Source: Trebouxia sp. TZW2008 (taxonomy: Eukaryota > Chlorophyta > Trebouxiophyceae > Trebouxiales > Trebouxiaceae). Taken from it: a stretch of DNA of 64,000 nt. Each line of letters opens with the position of its first letter. Within the stretch, counting starts at the first letter, position 1. The notes beneath the pieces were generated by a model. That model did not search any database. It was not told where the DNA came from and was given only the letters and a program-made list of their open reading frames with translations. Positions 12,401 to 23,200 of this stretch are shown here, piece after piece. Position numbers and translations under genes: made by a program. The stretch lies in contig BDIU01000048.1 in assembly GCA_002118135.1 (NCBI GenBank), forward strand, positions 212,318 through 276,317, given 5' to 3'.

Positions 12401-15400
12401 TCAGAAATTTTGCAATGACTGATTGCAGAACTGCAAGCAGGCAGCTGGGATCGAATGGAAGCCAAGGCCTACTGCACTCCTGTTTGACATGACATGCATC
12501 CTGCTTCTGATTGACACTGGATGCCAATGATATGTATGTGAAAACTGCATGAAGATAGCAATGTAGCGGTGAAGGTGTTGATGATGGTAGTCTATAATTG
12601 AATGGCTAATTCCATGCATGCATTTCTTCCAATCAGGCCAGCTATGCTTGCCACACTGAACATGATGCGCCATAGGAGCAGCACAAACATAGACACAAAT
12701 CCAATATCACAAGGCTGGATATCTAATTGACAACAACTCTGCAAAGTCAGGCTGACATCAGGGTTGCATCAAGACTCCCTGCTGCTGCAGAAACTGTGCT
12801 TCAACTGCTCTGATGCTTCTGATCGAGAAATCTGTACTGAAAATGAGTTTTGCAAGCACAAAAGCAGTCACTGGTCAAGAGCGGAAGAAAGTAACAGAGG
12901 CTAGACCTAAGAGCGTCCCCCAGTGCAGTGCACATGCCCCTCTCCTGGTGTAAATATCTCTCCGCCTTCTCAGTAGCTACCCTCATGTCCCCCATCTCCC
13001 TGCCATGTGCACACTCAGATTCAACGCCTGCTAAAGAGACAACAGTTACTGGGCTCGCCAAATCAGTAGCATCTGTATAACCTGGCCGCTGTTGTCAGAT
13101 CAGGCAAAATCGACATGTGCATTGTGTTGCATCAATCTTTGATTGTGGGTTTGCTTGGCACAGGATGATTTGATCTGCTGTGCTTAGGAGCTGCCTAAGA
13201 TGCACACTTACAGGCTATCCTCAGACCTTGTTTAGAAAGCTTTTGAGCGTTCAACTTCCTTGTTGAGCTAGGTCAGCATGACATATTCAGAACTGTCAAG
13301 AGCAATTGCAGTGTCGTATCACGTTGGTCATTCAGATGTCATTGTGCGTGGCAGGCTTACCTGGCATGCTCTGCTGATGCATGGCGCAGCACAGAGGCCT
13401 CCAGCTTGAGGTCAGCCAGCTGCTGCTGGTGCTGGTCCACTAGTGCTTGGGCTGAAACTCTCTCAGCATGCTCCTGCCTCAACTCCTCCTGTACGCAATA
13501 TCCTTGTCAGTTTGGTCATGTCAGCTAGACGTAGCAAACAGTGTGTTGTTGAAGCTGATGCTGCTCCACTAGTGCTTGGGCTGACACCCCCTCAGCATGC
13601 TCCTGCCTCAACTCCTGCAGCAAAACATCACAACTATGTCAGAGTGATGAGCGTTGCAGCAGCTGTGCGCCACAGATGCCTTCAGTTTGAGGTCAGCTAG
13701 CTGCTGCTGCTCCACTTGATGCCTCGGCTGAGACCCTCTCAGCATGCTCCTGCTGCAACTCCTCCTGCACACCAGTCTTGTCTTGCCCTTTACCCAATGT
13801 GCTGTGTTGACTTGCAGCGTTTTCTGTTCAGATATGTGCTCCAAGTGCTCTCAGAGCAATGCAGTACTATGTCATAGGTTGCATGAATCTGATGGACATA
13901 TAGTCAACGTCACTGTATGGTTTGTGCAGTCAGCCTTGTTGTTTGGCTTGTGATATGCTTTGCTTTCTTCTGTTCTGTCAGCATTGCCTTGCACTGCCTT
14001 GCCTGTTTTCTCTCTCAGCCGCATTGGGTATGTGTCGTGCAACAACCTGAATTGCTCTAGAATCACGTGATAGCCAGAAGGCAAGTTGCATGCCTGAAGG
14101 TCTCTGTAGCGCTGCTCACAAGGCAGAATGAGATGTGCAAACCTTCAGACACATGCTCTGCTGATATTGCCATGCAGTGCCTAGCCTGTGCCTTTGATGC
14201 AATGACCAAGCTGCCTCAGCAAAGAGAGATGGGCAATAGTCAAGGTGCTTGCTCTGTCAATACTGCCTTGCATGAGCCTAGCCTGCATGCCTAGCTTCTG
14301 AGTGTCTATCATGCAAAGGACAAGCTGCTCTGGAGAGCTGGGATGGATGAAAGGCAGAGTGCATGCCTTGAGATCTCTGTAGCGCTGCTCATGGGGCTAT
14401 AGGGGTAGACCCCTATAGAGGGATGGGAGGCCTCTGCCTTGGCAAAACGAGATTGCTACATGTCTAGGCGCAAACTCTGTTGACGCTACGATGCAGTGCC
14501 TAGCCCATGTCTGTAATGTAATGTTCAAGCTGCCTCAAAAAAGAGAGATAGTCAGAAGTGAAGATGAATACCTGGAGATCTCTGTAGCGCTGCTCATAGG
14601 GATGGGAAGCCTCTGCTTGGGCTGTGGCTGCCTCACACTTGAAGCTGAGGTGCTCAACATTGCTCCTCAGCTTGCTGATCACACTGTCTCTTTCCTGAGG
14701 CACAGGCCAAGGCAAAACGTGGGTCCCAAGCATGAAGCAGGCAAATGCAATGATTTCATGCATCAGGAGGACAGCCAAAGCAGCCTGAAGTTGTGTTGTC
14801 TGATGAGGGATCTGCTGCGTATTACAGAAATACTTGGGAGTTCGTGATTGCCAGACTGCAGTGTGGTGGACAGGGTGCAGTAAGGCTGCACTGATGCATG
14901 AATACACTGCTCTTGACATGCAGTCACTTTTCCATTAGTGAGACAGTGAGCTGGATCAAAGGAAAGCTGCATAAATTTGCTGAGATCAGCTTTGTTAGCA
15001 ACTTGAGCTGCCTCGTGCAGTGCTGATACCAAAGCAGATGCTGGAACGTGCAAGCCAGGCGATAACCTTGAGTTGACGCGCAGACTGTGTTGTCTTGTCC
15101 TTGAGCTGCCTCTGACATTGCTCAAGCTCCCATTGAACATCACCCAGCTTCTGGCTCACCTTCTCTGCATTGTGCTCAGCAGCTGCGGCAGCAGCAGACT
15201 GCTGAGCTGATGCTGCTTCTGCATTCTGAGCCATGAGACTGGAAGAAGCCATACGCGCACTCATCTGTCGTGAATTATGCTGTGCATGAGCAAGGTCCTT
15301 CCTGCAGCAATGAAGATGTCATGAGTTGATGCATGAGCATGGTGCATTGTTACCAAAGTCCTAGCTTTAGATCACTACAAGCATTGATCAGCATTTCGCA

Positions 15401-15869
15401 GTGATGATCTATGCAGCTGGTGCAACTTCCTGATTGCAAACTATGCATGCAAAGATGTGTAGATCTCAGCTGGCAGGTCACTATGCATGCAATATTTCTC
15501 TGCACAGTCTGAGCAGACAGACCTGCAGATTTCCAGCTCTTGCTGCAAAGACTTGTCAGCCTTGCCCTGCCGCTCAGCATCCTTGATCAGCTTTGCATTT
15601 TCATCAGCAGTTGCCTCCAAGGCATCACGCATTTCCTCAAGCATGCTGCGCATCTCTGTGACTTGCTGTGTCAGCTTGTCTCTCTGAGTCTCACTGTCTT
15701 GCAGCTCAGCTTTACGTGATTCCGTCTGTGCATGCAATTCGGCACGCAAGTCGCATCGCTCTTGCTGCAAGTTGGCATTATCGGAATACGCTGTGGACAG
15801 CTGGTCTTGCAGCTGTCTCAGAGCTAGTGCTGCTGCTTGCGAAACACTTTTGCTGCCATACATGGCCAT
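9476..15869 (-). CDS. Coiled-coil protein of six exons
   Basis: In transcript order the exons are 15523-15869, 15067-15301, 14572-14694, 13361-13488, 10376-10496 and 9476-9586. Every phase closes (2, 0, 0, 2, 0) and the product is 354 residues. Exon 1 opens MAMYGSKSV and is almost entirely heptad-like and rich in Q, E, L and K (LRQLQDQL, RAELHAQTE, MRSMLEEMRDAL). Exon 2 has an Ala/Gln-rich stretch, then QWELEQCQRQL. Exon 3 ends YEQRYRDLQ. Exon 4 has QEHAERVSAQ and LADLKLEA. Exon 5 has LEDELAVLDLRYADLLQ and an acidic DDEDVE. Exon 6 ends QQIQQLREYCEMLPA and TGA. It looks like a structural, cytoskeletal or centriolar rod, but I recognise no named family. Exons 3-6 each have decayed tandem copies nearby, which accounts for much of the long introns. 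ATG at 15863 is an alternative start. Confidence 0.75.
9590..9900 (-). pseudogene. Decayed tandem copies of the coiled-coil gene's last exon
   Basis: Two further copies of exon 6 lie upstream of it in transcript order, at about 9600-9705 and 9715-9830, with a period near 117-120 bp. They keep the GGTGCAG acceptor, the QHEGLS-like start and TQVLEAM. They lose the RKGQQIQQLREY end and the stop context. On the plus strand the shared words are CCAGCACTTG(C/T)GTGA and CACCATACAACACCA. Confidence 0.8.
10590..10980 (-). pseudogene. Decayed tandem copies of coiled-coil exon 5
   Basis: Pieces at about 10595-10690, 10795-10860 and 10905-10980 repeat the start of exon 5. On the minus strand they read as CAGGCAGCAGGTGGC or similar, followed by a TGCTG(T/C)TGAG(G)CT stretch. 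The 10905 copy still gives LEIDLAVLLQS in a different spacing. None keeps the acidic end or donor of the intact exon at 10376-10496. Confidence 0.7.
13535..13775 (-). pseudogene. Two decayed copies of coiled-coil exon 4
   Basis: Copies at about 13545-13620 and 13670-13775 lie 5' of the intact exon (13361-13488) in transcript order. Both keep EELRQEHAE(G/R)VSA or a variant. The nearer one breaks off after the QH region. The farther one has a frameshift in the middle, so that LADLKLKA appears in another frame. The period is about 130-150 bp. Confidence 0.75.
14060..14420 (-). pseudogene. Two partial copies of the end of coiled-coil exon 3
   Basis: The plus-strand word TCTCTGTAGCGCTGCTCA, which encodes EQRYRD on the minus strand, occurs at about 14099, 14380 and 14579. 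Only the last lies in the intact exon 14572-14694. Here the decayed copies are 3' of the intact exon in transcript order, unlike those of exons 4-6. A GGGGCTATAGGGGTAGACCC stretch at 14393 interrupts one copy. Confidence 0.65.
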
Positions 15870-16438
15870 AAGGCACCCCTAAAACAACCTAGCAAGCTTT
15901 GCCTCGACCATATGCAGTCTCTGAAGCAGCGCAGGCGTTACTGAGGACTGAGCGCGTGCAGGCTGTCTACGTATCAACCGCTGATTGCCACCATGACAGG
16001 TGACACAGGGCTGGTCCGCCGAACACGCGACGGGTGTCAGCGAAGTCGCGTGCCGACAAATTACCACTGACCTTAGCAAAGTTGGCCCGAGAAGATGCGG
16101 CTGGCCTTGTCGTGTTTTCAGCGCAATGATGTCAACATCTGCTCGGTCAAGTAAAAGTGTCAGTCAAGTGCCAGAGCATTTGACGTGCGAGGGCGGTGCA
16201 GCGATGAAGGGGCGATACTAGGTACAAAGCGCCCTTCCCAAGAGTTTGTGCCATTCACAGGCTTATTGAAGCGATTTACCTTGCGCGTGGCACAAGAGTT
16301 CAGCAGCTAGAAGGCTTCAGCAGTTATGATTCAGCTTCACGACAATGAGACATAAAAGTAAAGCTGCTCTTGCTGTGCTCTATGCTGGGTAGGCAGAACT
16401 GCTGACCATCATGATGATGGTGATCACAAGCCTTCAAT

Positions 16439-17352
16439 TTAGCCTCCTAGCAGTCTTTCAAGAGCTGCGTTTTGATCTCCACCAGCACTCAACAACGCTC
16501 GCGACACAGCATTGTACTCAAATCCCATGTCCAGTAGTTGCTGCACCTGAAAACACAGTAAAAGGCCTAGAATGAATGTTGCGCAAGAGTTTATGCTTCA
16601 CTCCTCATAAGACTGCAACAGCTGGAACACTTGCTTGAGGCAATGTGCACCAAGACTGCACGCACCCGCGAGTCGTTTGCGCTTGGCCTAGCTGCATACG
16701 TCTGAGTCCATTCTTTCGCTTGTCGCTGGAACTCCTTGTTTTGTCGCATGTACTGCTTTGCAACAACAGCGTCCTGCAGAGACAATGAAGGTCATCACTG
16801 TCTGTTGTGATCACTCAAAAGCCAGGACATGTTCCCTTGCCTGTGGATCATTTGGTTCTGGAGACGACAGCAGCGCCTGCAGACTGAGCAGCGCTGTCTT
16901 CAGCGTGAGAGCAGGCGACCACTGATCCTTGAGAATGTCAAGGCATATGGCACCATTGGCACTGCTCACATTAGGATGCCAGACTTTTGTGATGAAGCGC
17001 ATCTTTGGGGGCACAAAGGGATACTGGTTATCTGCATGCATCACAGCATTATGTATGTGCATGAGACTCAATACAACTTGCGCTGTCTCGTTAAAGTGTT
17101 TACCAAGCGCTATATCTACAACAAAGTAGCCTCCATCATATGCGGTGTCTTTGGGGCCTTCAACAAATCCAGTTAGTTTCTGCAGATTGCCGTCAGTGAT
17201 TTGTATGGTGACCCCAGAAGCTTTGTCCCGGTCAATCTCCTTGAGCTCTTTCTGCACAGTGATTGTCGCTCAAAACAACTGCGCAGCTTGTGATAAGCGC
17301 ATGAAGCGTTGTGCAGCTGAGGCTCAACCTGGATCCTGCCAAAATCGGCCAT
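16439..17352 (-). CDS. UBC27: Ubiquitin-conjugating enzyme E2 with UBA domain (UBC27 / E2-25K type)
   Basis: Exons in transcript order are 17329-17352, 17104-17251, 16841-17031, 16666-16773 and 16439-16546. All phases close and the product is 192 residues, the length I know for plant UBC27. The start MADFGRIQKEL is typical of the family. The UBC fold spans about residues 3-150, with YPFVPPK, the HPN motif at 76-78, and catalytic Cys87 in GAICLDILKDQW. Residues 158-192 form a UBA domain (LLDMGF...ALL...GGDQNAALERLL). E2s of this type take ubiquitin from E1 and build K48-linked chains; the UBA binds ubiquitin. Intron 3 (16774-16840, 67 nt) must use a GC donor (CAG/GCAAGG), since no GT lies near the conserved NDPQ-DAVVA junction. 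No decayed exon copies were seen. Confidence 0.95.
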
Positions 17353-19381
17353 AGCAAGGTCAAGTCAACGGACTACGGCTAGCGACAAGCGTAAGTCAAC
17401 TGTTTTGGAAGACATCAACCCCAGCGCTATTGTTCACAACCTGTATTGCGCGACAAAACAGTGTGCCGCGTCATGAGGCGCAACACTTGCACTGGCGATG
17501 GACTGTTCGTATGCAGAAGGCTCGCGATCTGGCTTTCAGTACAGCAGCGTGCACTTGTATGTGCCAAGACTGTGTTGATCAATTTATTGCAATCTCTTGA
17601 GTCATGCATAGACTTTCGAACTTCGACTTCGACACGCTTTTCAGCATGGTGTCGCCTGATGCGGCACAGCGACGACAAGTGACGTCTGCCCTGGTTCCCA
17701 ATTTGATACGATGCCTGCCCCGCTTGCACTAGAGAGCACCGCGCTGTGATCAGCAGGTGCACACGGTGTCAGATCAAGACACGGCCGTATTGACTTGACA
17801 CGAGCAGCTGTGCTGATCTATGTTGTGAAGTGTGCAAGGTTTGGGGCATGGCCTGCTGCAAAAGTGAAGCAAAAGCAAACAGAGACTGGTCAGGTTTGCC
17901 CGAGGCTCCGCCTAACATGCCAGCACGAAGGCCTTGATTCAGCCAAGTACATACAAGCACATACATGTCGAACGGTGTGCCAAAGGCGTCTTTAATGACA
18001 CTGGAAGCTGCTAGAATAAGTCTGCAGTCAGCTTGCTTATATGCTCTGACCTACCTGTTACAGTATGCACAATGTTGTCGTCGTTTCATGTCAAAGCATC
18101 ATTGGTGCAGTCCAATGTAGCAAAGATCCAATTGCTGCAAGCCCTGTGTATGCCTCGTTCTGCCTCCAAGCATTCCAAACATCATGAAAAGTGATCCCAA
18201 AGTACAGTCTCTGACCATGTTGAGGTCTAACAAGCTTGCTATGACACTCCCATATGACCATCGTTGACATCAGACGCCTGACAGGAGCTTCAGAGGGTGT
18301 CGTCATGTCTCAATGCCAGTGCAGCAGTGCAGCTTCACCAATCAATGTATGCGCATTTCCACAAGCCTTCACCAGCGTTGATGCCATTGCTGGAAGCTGT
18401 CAACAGCATGATGACGCTGAACAATGCAAGCTCAAAGTGGCACTGAATGGCAGAATGTCAAAATTCTGCTGGGGCTGCAAATGCCTGAAACGGTGTATAG
18501 CCTTGGTTATGCCACAAAAGTTCGTGCACAACAGCCGTGCATCTTTCTGATGATGCAGCAAATTGAATGTTTGCAGAGTCATAAATATTGATTGTCACTG
18601 GAAGCACGGGCGTGGTGCAAAGCTGTGATCAGGAGTTAGTGTCCTGAAAGTGGCATTGAGACTTCTACAGAAGAGTGCTTAACTTGATTTGGCAGTTGTG
18701 CATCTGTACAAAACCCATACAGGCAACAAACATAGTACAGGAAAAATAGAGTCTATGCGGTCAAGCATCATGTCTGGAAGCCTCTGTCTATAGGGGCAGC
18801 CCAGGAGAGCATAGTACACAGTGTTCACAGGATCTATGCTCTTTCATTTCTTGATACACGCTCAAAGAGCTTGGCGGGTTGTCACAAATCCAGAGGGCAA
18901 AAGGCTAAACAACAGCACAACTCCTGCTGTTTGTACAGCAAAATTGCTGGTACAGTGTATATAGTACAAAAAGGTATTGTAACCTTCGCCTCCTCCTCTG
19001 AGCATAGCAAAACAGCTCGGCAGACTGTCACAAGCCCAGAAGCATTGCAGAATGCAGCAAAGCCATTGCTGTTGTATCTCGTCATGAGACAGCTGCATCT
19101 TCACTGAGTCTCTAGGGCGCCCCATGCTGCGGAATAGACTTTCCACTAGTTATGTCCGCTAGGAGTGCTGATGAAAGTGCAGTGCTGCAGTCGGTACCCT
19201 GAGCGTGTTTTGCCCTGACTTTCAACAAGGCGCTACAACAACATGCTGCAATATCCAAGCCGCTCTGCCTGACAAGGCTGGTCAGTCTGCTGGCAGGATC
19301 AACCTTGGGCAAGGGCTGAAGCAGAGACTTTCTCGGCATGAAAGGTTCTGAATCTGTCTTCATGCAGGATGATGCCCTTTG
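17353..19381. other. Intergenic region, no gene supported
   Basis: Open frames around 17.4-18.6 kb and 18.86-19.36 kb show no family resemblance. A minus-strand frame at 19112-19363, just 3' of the F-box gene, has coding-like composition (RKSLLQPLPKVDP, LTSLVRQSGLDI). It could be an extra 3' exon, but I cannot place it in phase. Confidence 0.4.
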
Positions 19382-20073
19382 TCATGACAACCTTCGCCTC
19401 TTGCAAGGCCTGTGTTTGGATGTTTTTGCGATCAATCGCTTTGTGCCAGAAATGCTCATAAGATCGACATAAAGGCTGGCATCTACAAGTCTGCTTTGGA
19501 CTGATGACAGTTTGGCACACCTGCACAAGGTCAACAGAGAGACGTTTCTTGTGCCAGCTCAGCTTTCGATGAAAGAAGTCTGCATTTCCACCTTTTACAA
19601 ATCAAGAATACTATCGGTGCTTGCTTTGTCCCAGCTGTGTGTCCAGACCGCACGGGAAACTCCCCAGGCTCTCCACAAGACGCACAAGCATGGCGTCTGC
19701 AAGGCAAATTGAATTTGCTGCTGAGAGAGACCTCACCAGCACAAGCAAGCAAGTTTGGAGCAAGAGAAACGCTGACCTGTACAATGCCCTGAGAGGGAAA
19801 TGATATTGCTTTGCAGCCTGCCCTCTAGGCTTGCGTGGCTGTGTCCAATGATTGCTCGTGCAGATGCTCTCAAAGTTCACTTCGCAAGCTTGAGCAAAGC
19901 GTTTAGAAACCTGAAGAAATTTGACTTTTGAGCCTAAGTGAGCAGCTTATTGCCCTGCCTTGTTGCTGTATGTGCCTGTAGTCACTCACCAACGACAGTT
20001 TCAGCAGAATACCTGGCGTGAGGCTGGAGAAGATAGCAGGCAGCACTTCGTCGGGCAAGGAATCAAACGACAT
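19382..20073 (-). CDS. Small F-box protein with a zinc ribbon
   Basis: Exons in transcript order are 19990-20073, 19777-19910, 19592-19696 and 19382-19520. Phases 0, 2, 2 all close, giving 153 residues. Residues 1-40 are an F-box (LPDEVLPAIFSSL, then LLKLSLVSKRFAQ), which in this family binds SKP1 in an SCF ubiquitin ligase. Two CxxC knuckles, ACASCGE at about residue 76 and ICKRC at about 106, would bind one zinc. The second is assembled only by joining exons 3 and 4, which supports the model. The end is basic (KHRPCKRRRLS). I do not recognise the substrate class. The start codon lies 147 bp from that of the divergent channel gene. A further 3' exon cannot be excluded. Confidence 0.75.
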
Positions 20074-20220
20074 TTCGCCTGTAGTGCAAGCCCGCAGGGC
20101 ATAGCAGAAGCCTTCGGAGCGAGCCTATAAAAGCGCATAGAAACGGTTCATCTTCTGATGGCCGATCTGGCATAGCCGAGATCCTGATGCGCTGTGATCG
20201 CCAGCAAGCGGCATTCGACG
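20074..20220. promoter_or_regulatory. Short divergent promoter region
   Basis: Only 147 bp separate the start codons of the F-box gene (-) and the channel gene (+). Both promoters and both 5' UTRs must lie here or overlap the neighbouring gene. The stretch includes CCTATAAAAGC at about 20125, a good TATA-like sequence in the plus orientation. Coupled expression is inference. Confidence 0.55.
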
Positions 20221-23200
20221 ATGGCTGAACTTCCCCTTCTAAATGGTCAGGATGCAAGCGGTGCCACCAGCCTCGAAGCGCAGTATTTGTCCGAGGAGCA
20301 ACCCGACTTCGGTCAAGTCATCGCACACGATCCAGAAGGCGTTGTGGCGTATGTCGAGAAGAGAGGGGTCCAAGATCTTGGAACTTTCAAAGTTCAGGTG
20401 CCTGCAGCTGCACACTTCGATTGCGGCCGAATGCACATTGCAGCGTCTATCTTTGCTCAGCTGATCGTCTGCGTGTACAGCATAGGCTTTTTGGCTGATC
20501 TTGTGTCCGTACCGTCTCAATGTCCGCAGTCATAAGCTATCGTGACATTTTGACAGAGTTCTGGCTTACATGATGTAGCGTAGTCTGTCCGACAAACCCC
20601 CTCAAGCCAAACACAACTTTGATGTGCCTTCACAGGATGATACAGTACTGGAGCTGTTACAAGATGGAGCCATGTTCACGATTGGCAGTGACTCACAGTA
20701 CCCTGACTGGGAGAGAATGTGGAAAAACGAGCTTTCAAAAGATGACAGCCAAAAGCCGAAAGGTCTTTGTGCCTCTGGCATCCACGTCATGTGAGCTGTG
20801 TGCAAACAAATAGCAGCATCCAGTTGCTGTTGAGACGCATTGAAGTCTTCAAAGTAGCAGAATCAAAACCGCAAGTCAGACTGTCAGACAGTTCACGCTG
20901 AATTGGACATTGACTACTGCATCTAGTGTCTATGTGTAAGCTCATGCTACACTGCAACAAGCATGTTTCCTGGCTTACACAGCAACTGTGCCTGTGCGCC
21001 AATGGCTTTTAGCTTAGTATTATGCTGCTTGCTTGTGACTTTTGGCTTGTCACTTGCTATGCATGCAATCACTGCATTGGAAAATGCCTCCTAAACTGCA
21101 ATTGACAAAAGGAATGCTTGCAGGATGGACTGCCCACATTGAGGTGCAAGCTTCAGTGGTCACCCTGAGAAATGCTGCACACGCTGATGACTACGGCCTG
21201 CTCAACCCCATTTTGCACCGGTACATGAATGGAGCATGTTCCCTCAAGGTAAGACAGACAATCAGTCACAGCACCTAATGAGAGCACAGCATGTATGGAG
21301 GAAGCAGCCAACATTGCATCAGTATTGGCACAGCTACAGTAAATTATGCCCAGCTGTGGTGTCCCAGAGCTTTGCAGGCAGTGGCTTTGACACTTAGCTC
21401 TCCCCTCGCCCCAACATCCCCCACCTCCCTAAAACCAAACTTACAAGGAGCCCCAGCTACTCCTCAATTTCAGGTTGACAACACAAAGAGGTTTTTGTTT
21501 TTGTTCTATTGAATACTGAGGTGCAACTCTTTGCAGGTATGGGGCCTGCAAGCTTTGCAGGCAGTTGTCAACTTCAAGTGAAACACATAGGCAGGAACTT
21601 CCCTGTACTGCAATCTTGCCTGCTACCTGATTTGGCTTCCAATTGGTCTCAATAAGGCTTTAAGCCTTCATGTTGTTTTTGCAGGTATGGGGCCTGCGGA
21701 CTGTGCAGGCTGTTGTCAACTTTCAATGAAACACCTGGGCGCAGATCTGCCTATACTATGAGCTTGCCTGCTACCTGCTTTGGCTGTTGGGCTGCACGCA
21801 TTCACAATCATCTTTCAAGCCTTTCTGTTGTTTTGGCAGGTTTGGGGCCTGCAGGCGGTGCAGGCAGTTGTCAACTTCAAGTGGAATACCTGGCCCAAAA
21901 CCTATCTATACTATGAGCTTGCCTGCCACCTGGTTTGGACATTGGGCTTCCAAGCATCCACCATCATGTTTCAAGCCTTCCTGTCGTTTTTGCAGGTTTG
22001 GGGCCTGCAGGCTGTGCAGGCAGTCGTCAATTTCAAATGGGACACATGGGCGCGAACCTACTTGTATTATGAGCTGGCCTGCTACCTGGTTTGGCTGTTG
22101 GGCTTTCAAGTATTCACGATCATATTTCAGGTGTTCCTCTGCTCCCGTCATGCCTTCTTCTGCACGCTCCGTATGCCTGTAATGCTTCTGTTGTGAAAGG
22201 CAGCATGCTTACTGTTTTGTCAGAACTGCACACCTCAATTCATTCTGACATATTCAATACGTGTAAGTGTACTTCTGAGTTTGCCACTGTAGAATGTACT
22301 TTTGAAGTCCAATCAGACATTGGCACAGCCTGCTCTAGATATTGTCGACTGCGTTTCCGACGAGCACTGGCGTGCAGGATGAAGACAGTCATTGGAGTAT
22401 GTCACAGCTGCTGAAATCTGGCCCTGGCAGCGCCATTGAACCTCACACTCTGTCTGAACTTGGTCTGCACACGCCACTTTTTTGTTCACATCAGTCATAC
22501 AAGCAACAGTATCTGAATGTTGACACAGACCTTGCTCTGTTAATAGAGCCCTCACCTTGAGAATTTTACTTGATCTCTTAGTCAAGTGTTAGCACGCAGG
22601 ATGAAGACAGTCATGAGAGCCTGCCACAGCTGCTGAAGCACAATCTTGGCAGGGCTACAGTTGCTGCAGAGCTGCTGTGCCTGTGTGGCATGGCCCCCTT
22701 CTTGTACATTGAAGCAGGGACTTTTCTGGAGTACGGGTTTTATGGCTGGCAGTCAGTCTGGAACTTCATGGACGTTGTAGCCTATGTCAATCAGGCGAGT
22801 AACTTGGACATTCTGCGTTGTCTTTTGACTGGCATGGTCCTCTTCTTGTACATTGAAGCAGGGACTTTTCTGGTACATGGATTTCACAACTGGCAGTCAG
22901 CCTGAAACTTCATGGACGTTGTGGCCTATGTCAATCAGGCAAGCAGAACAGGCTTCTGATGATGTGCTTGCCTATGTCACTCAGGCATGCAAAATGGAAC
23001 TTCTGTGTTTGTCACCAATCTGGGACTTCATGGATGTTGCAGCATGCATTGATCAGGTTTGCTGAGCAGCATCTGCCCTGTGCTTCTGGCTGACAAGCAG
23101 GTCCAGCTCTTATCAGACAGGAATCAGTGATGCTGTGGATGATAACAGGTTGCGCACCATGTATGCGGTATACATTCAGGTGCAGACAACTTTGGCATGC

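Noticed and set aside
12801..13061. Minus-strand segment (ESECAHGREMGDMRVATEKAER) as a further exon of the coiled-coil gene
   Set aside because: Composition is suitable, but no acceptor gives the needed phase, and the gene's phases close without it. It may be another decayed piece.
21537..22945. TGA read as tryptophan (altered nuclear code), because spare exons have TGA where TGG is expected
   Set aside because: The intact exons and all other genes use TGG for Trp, and several genes (LRR, F-box, coiled-coil, CBP60-like) end with TGA. Copy 1 of exon 4 also has TAG and copy 2 a frameshift, so decay is the simpler reading.
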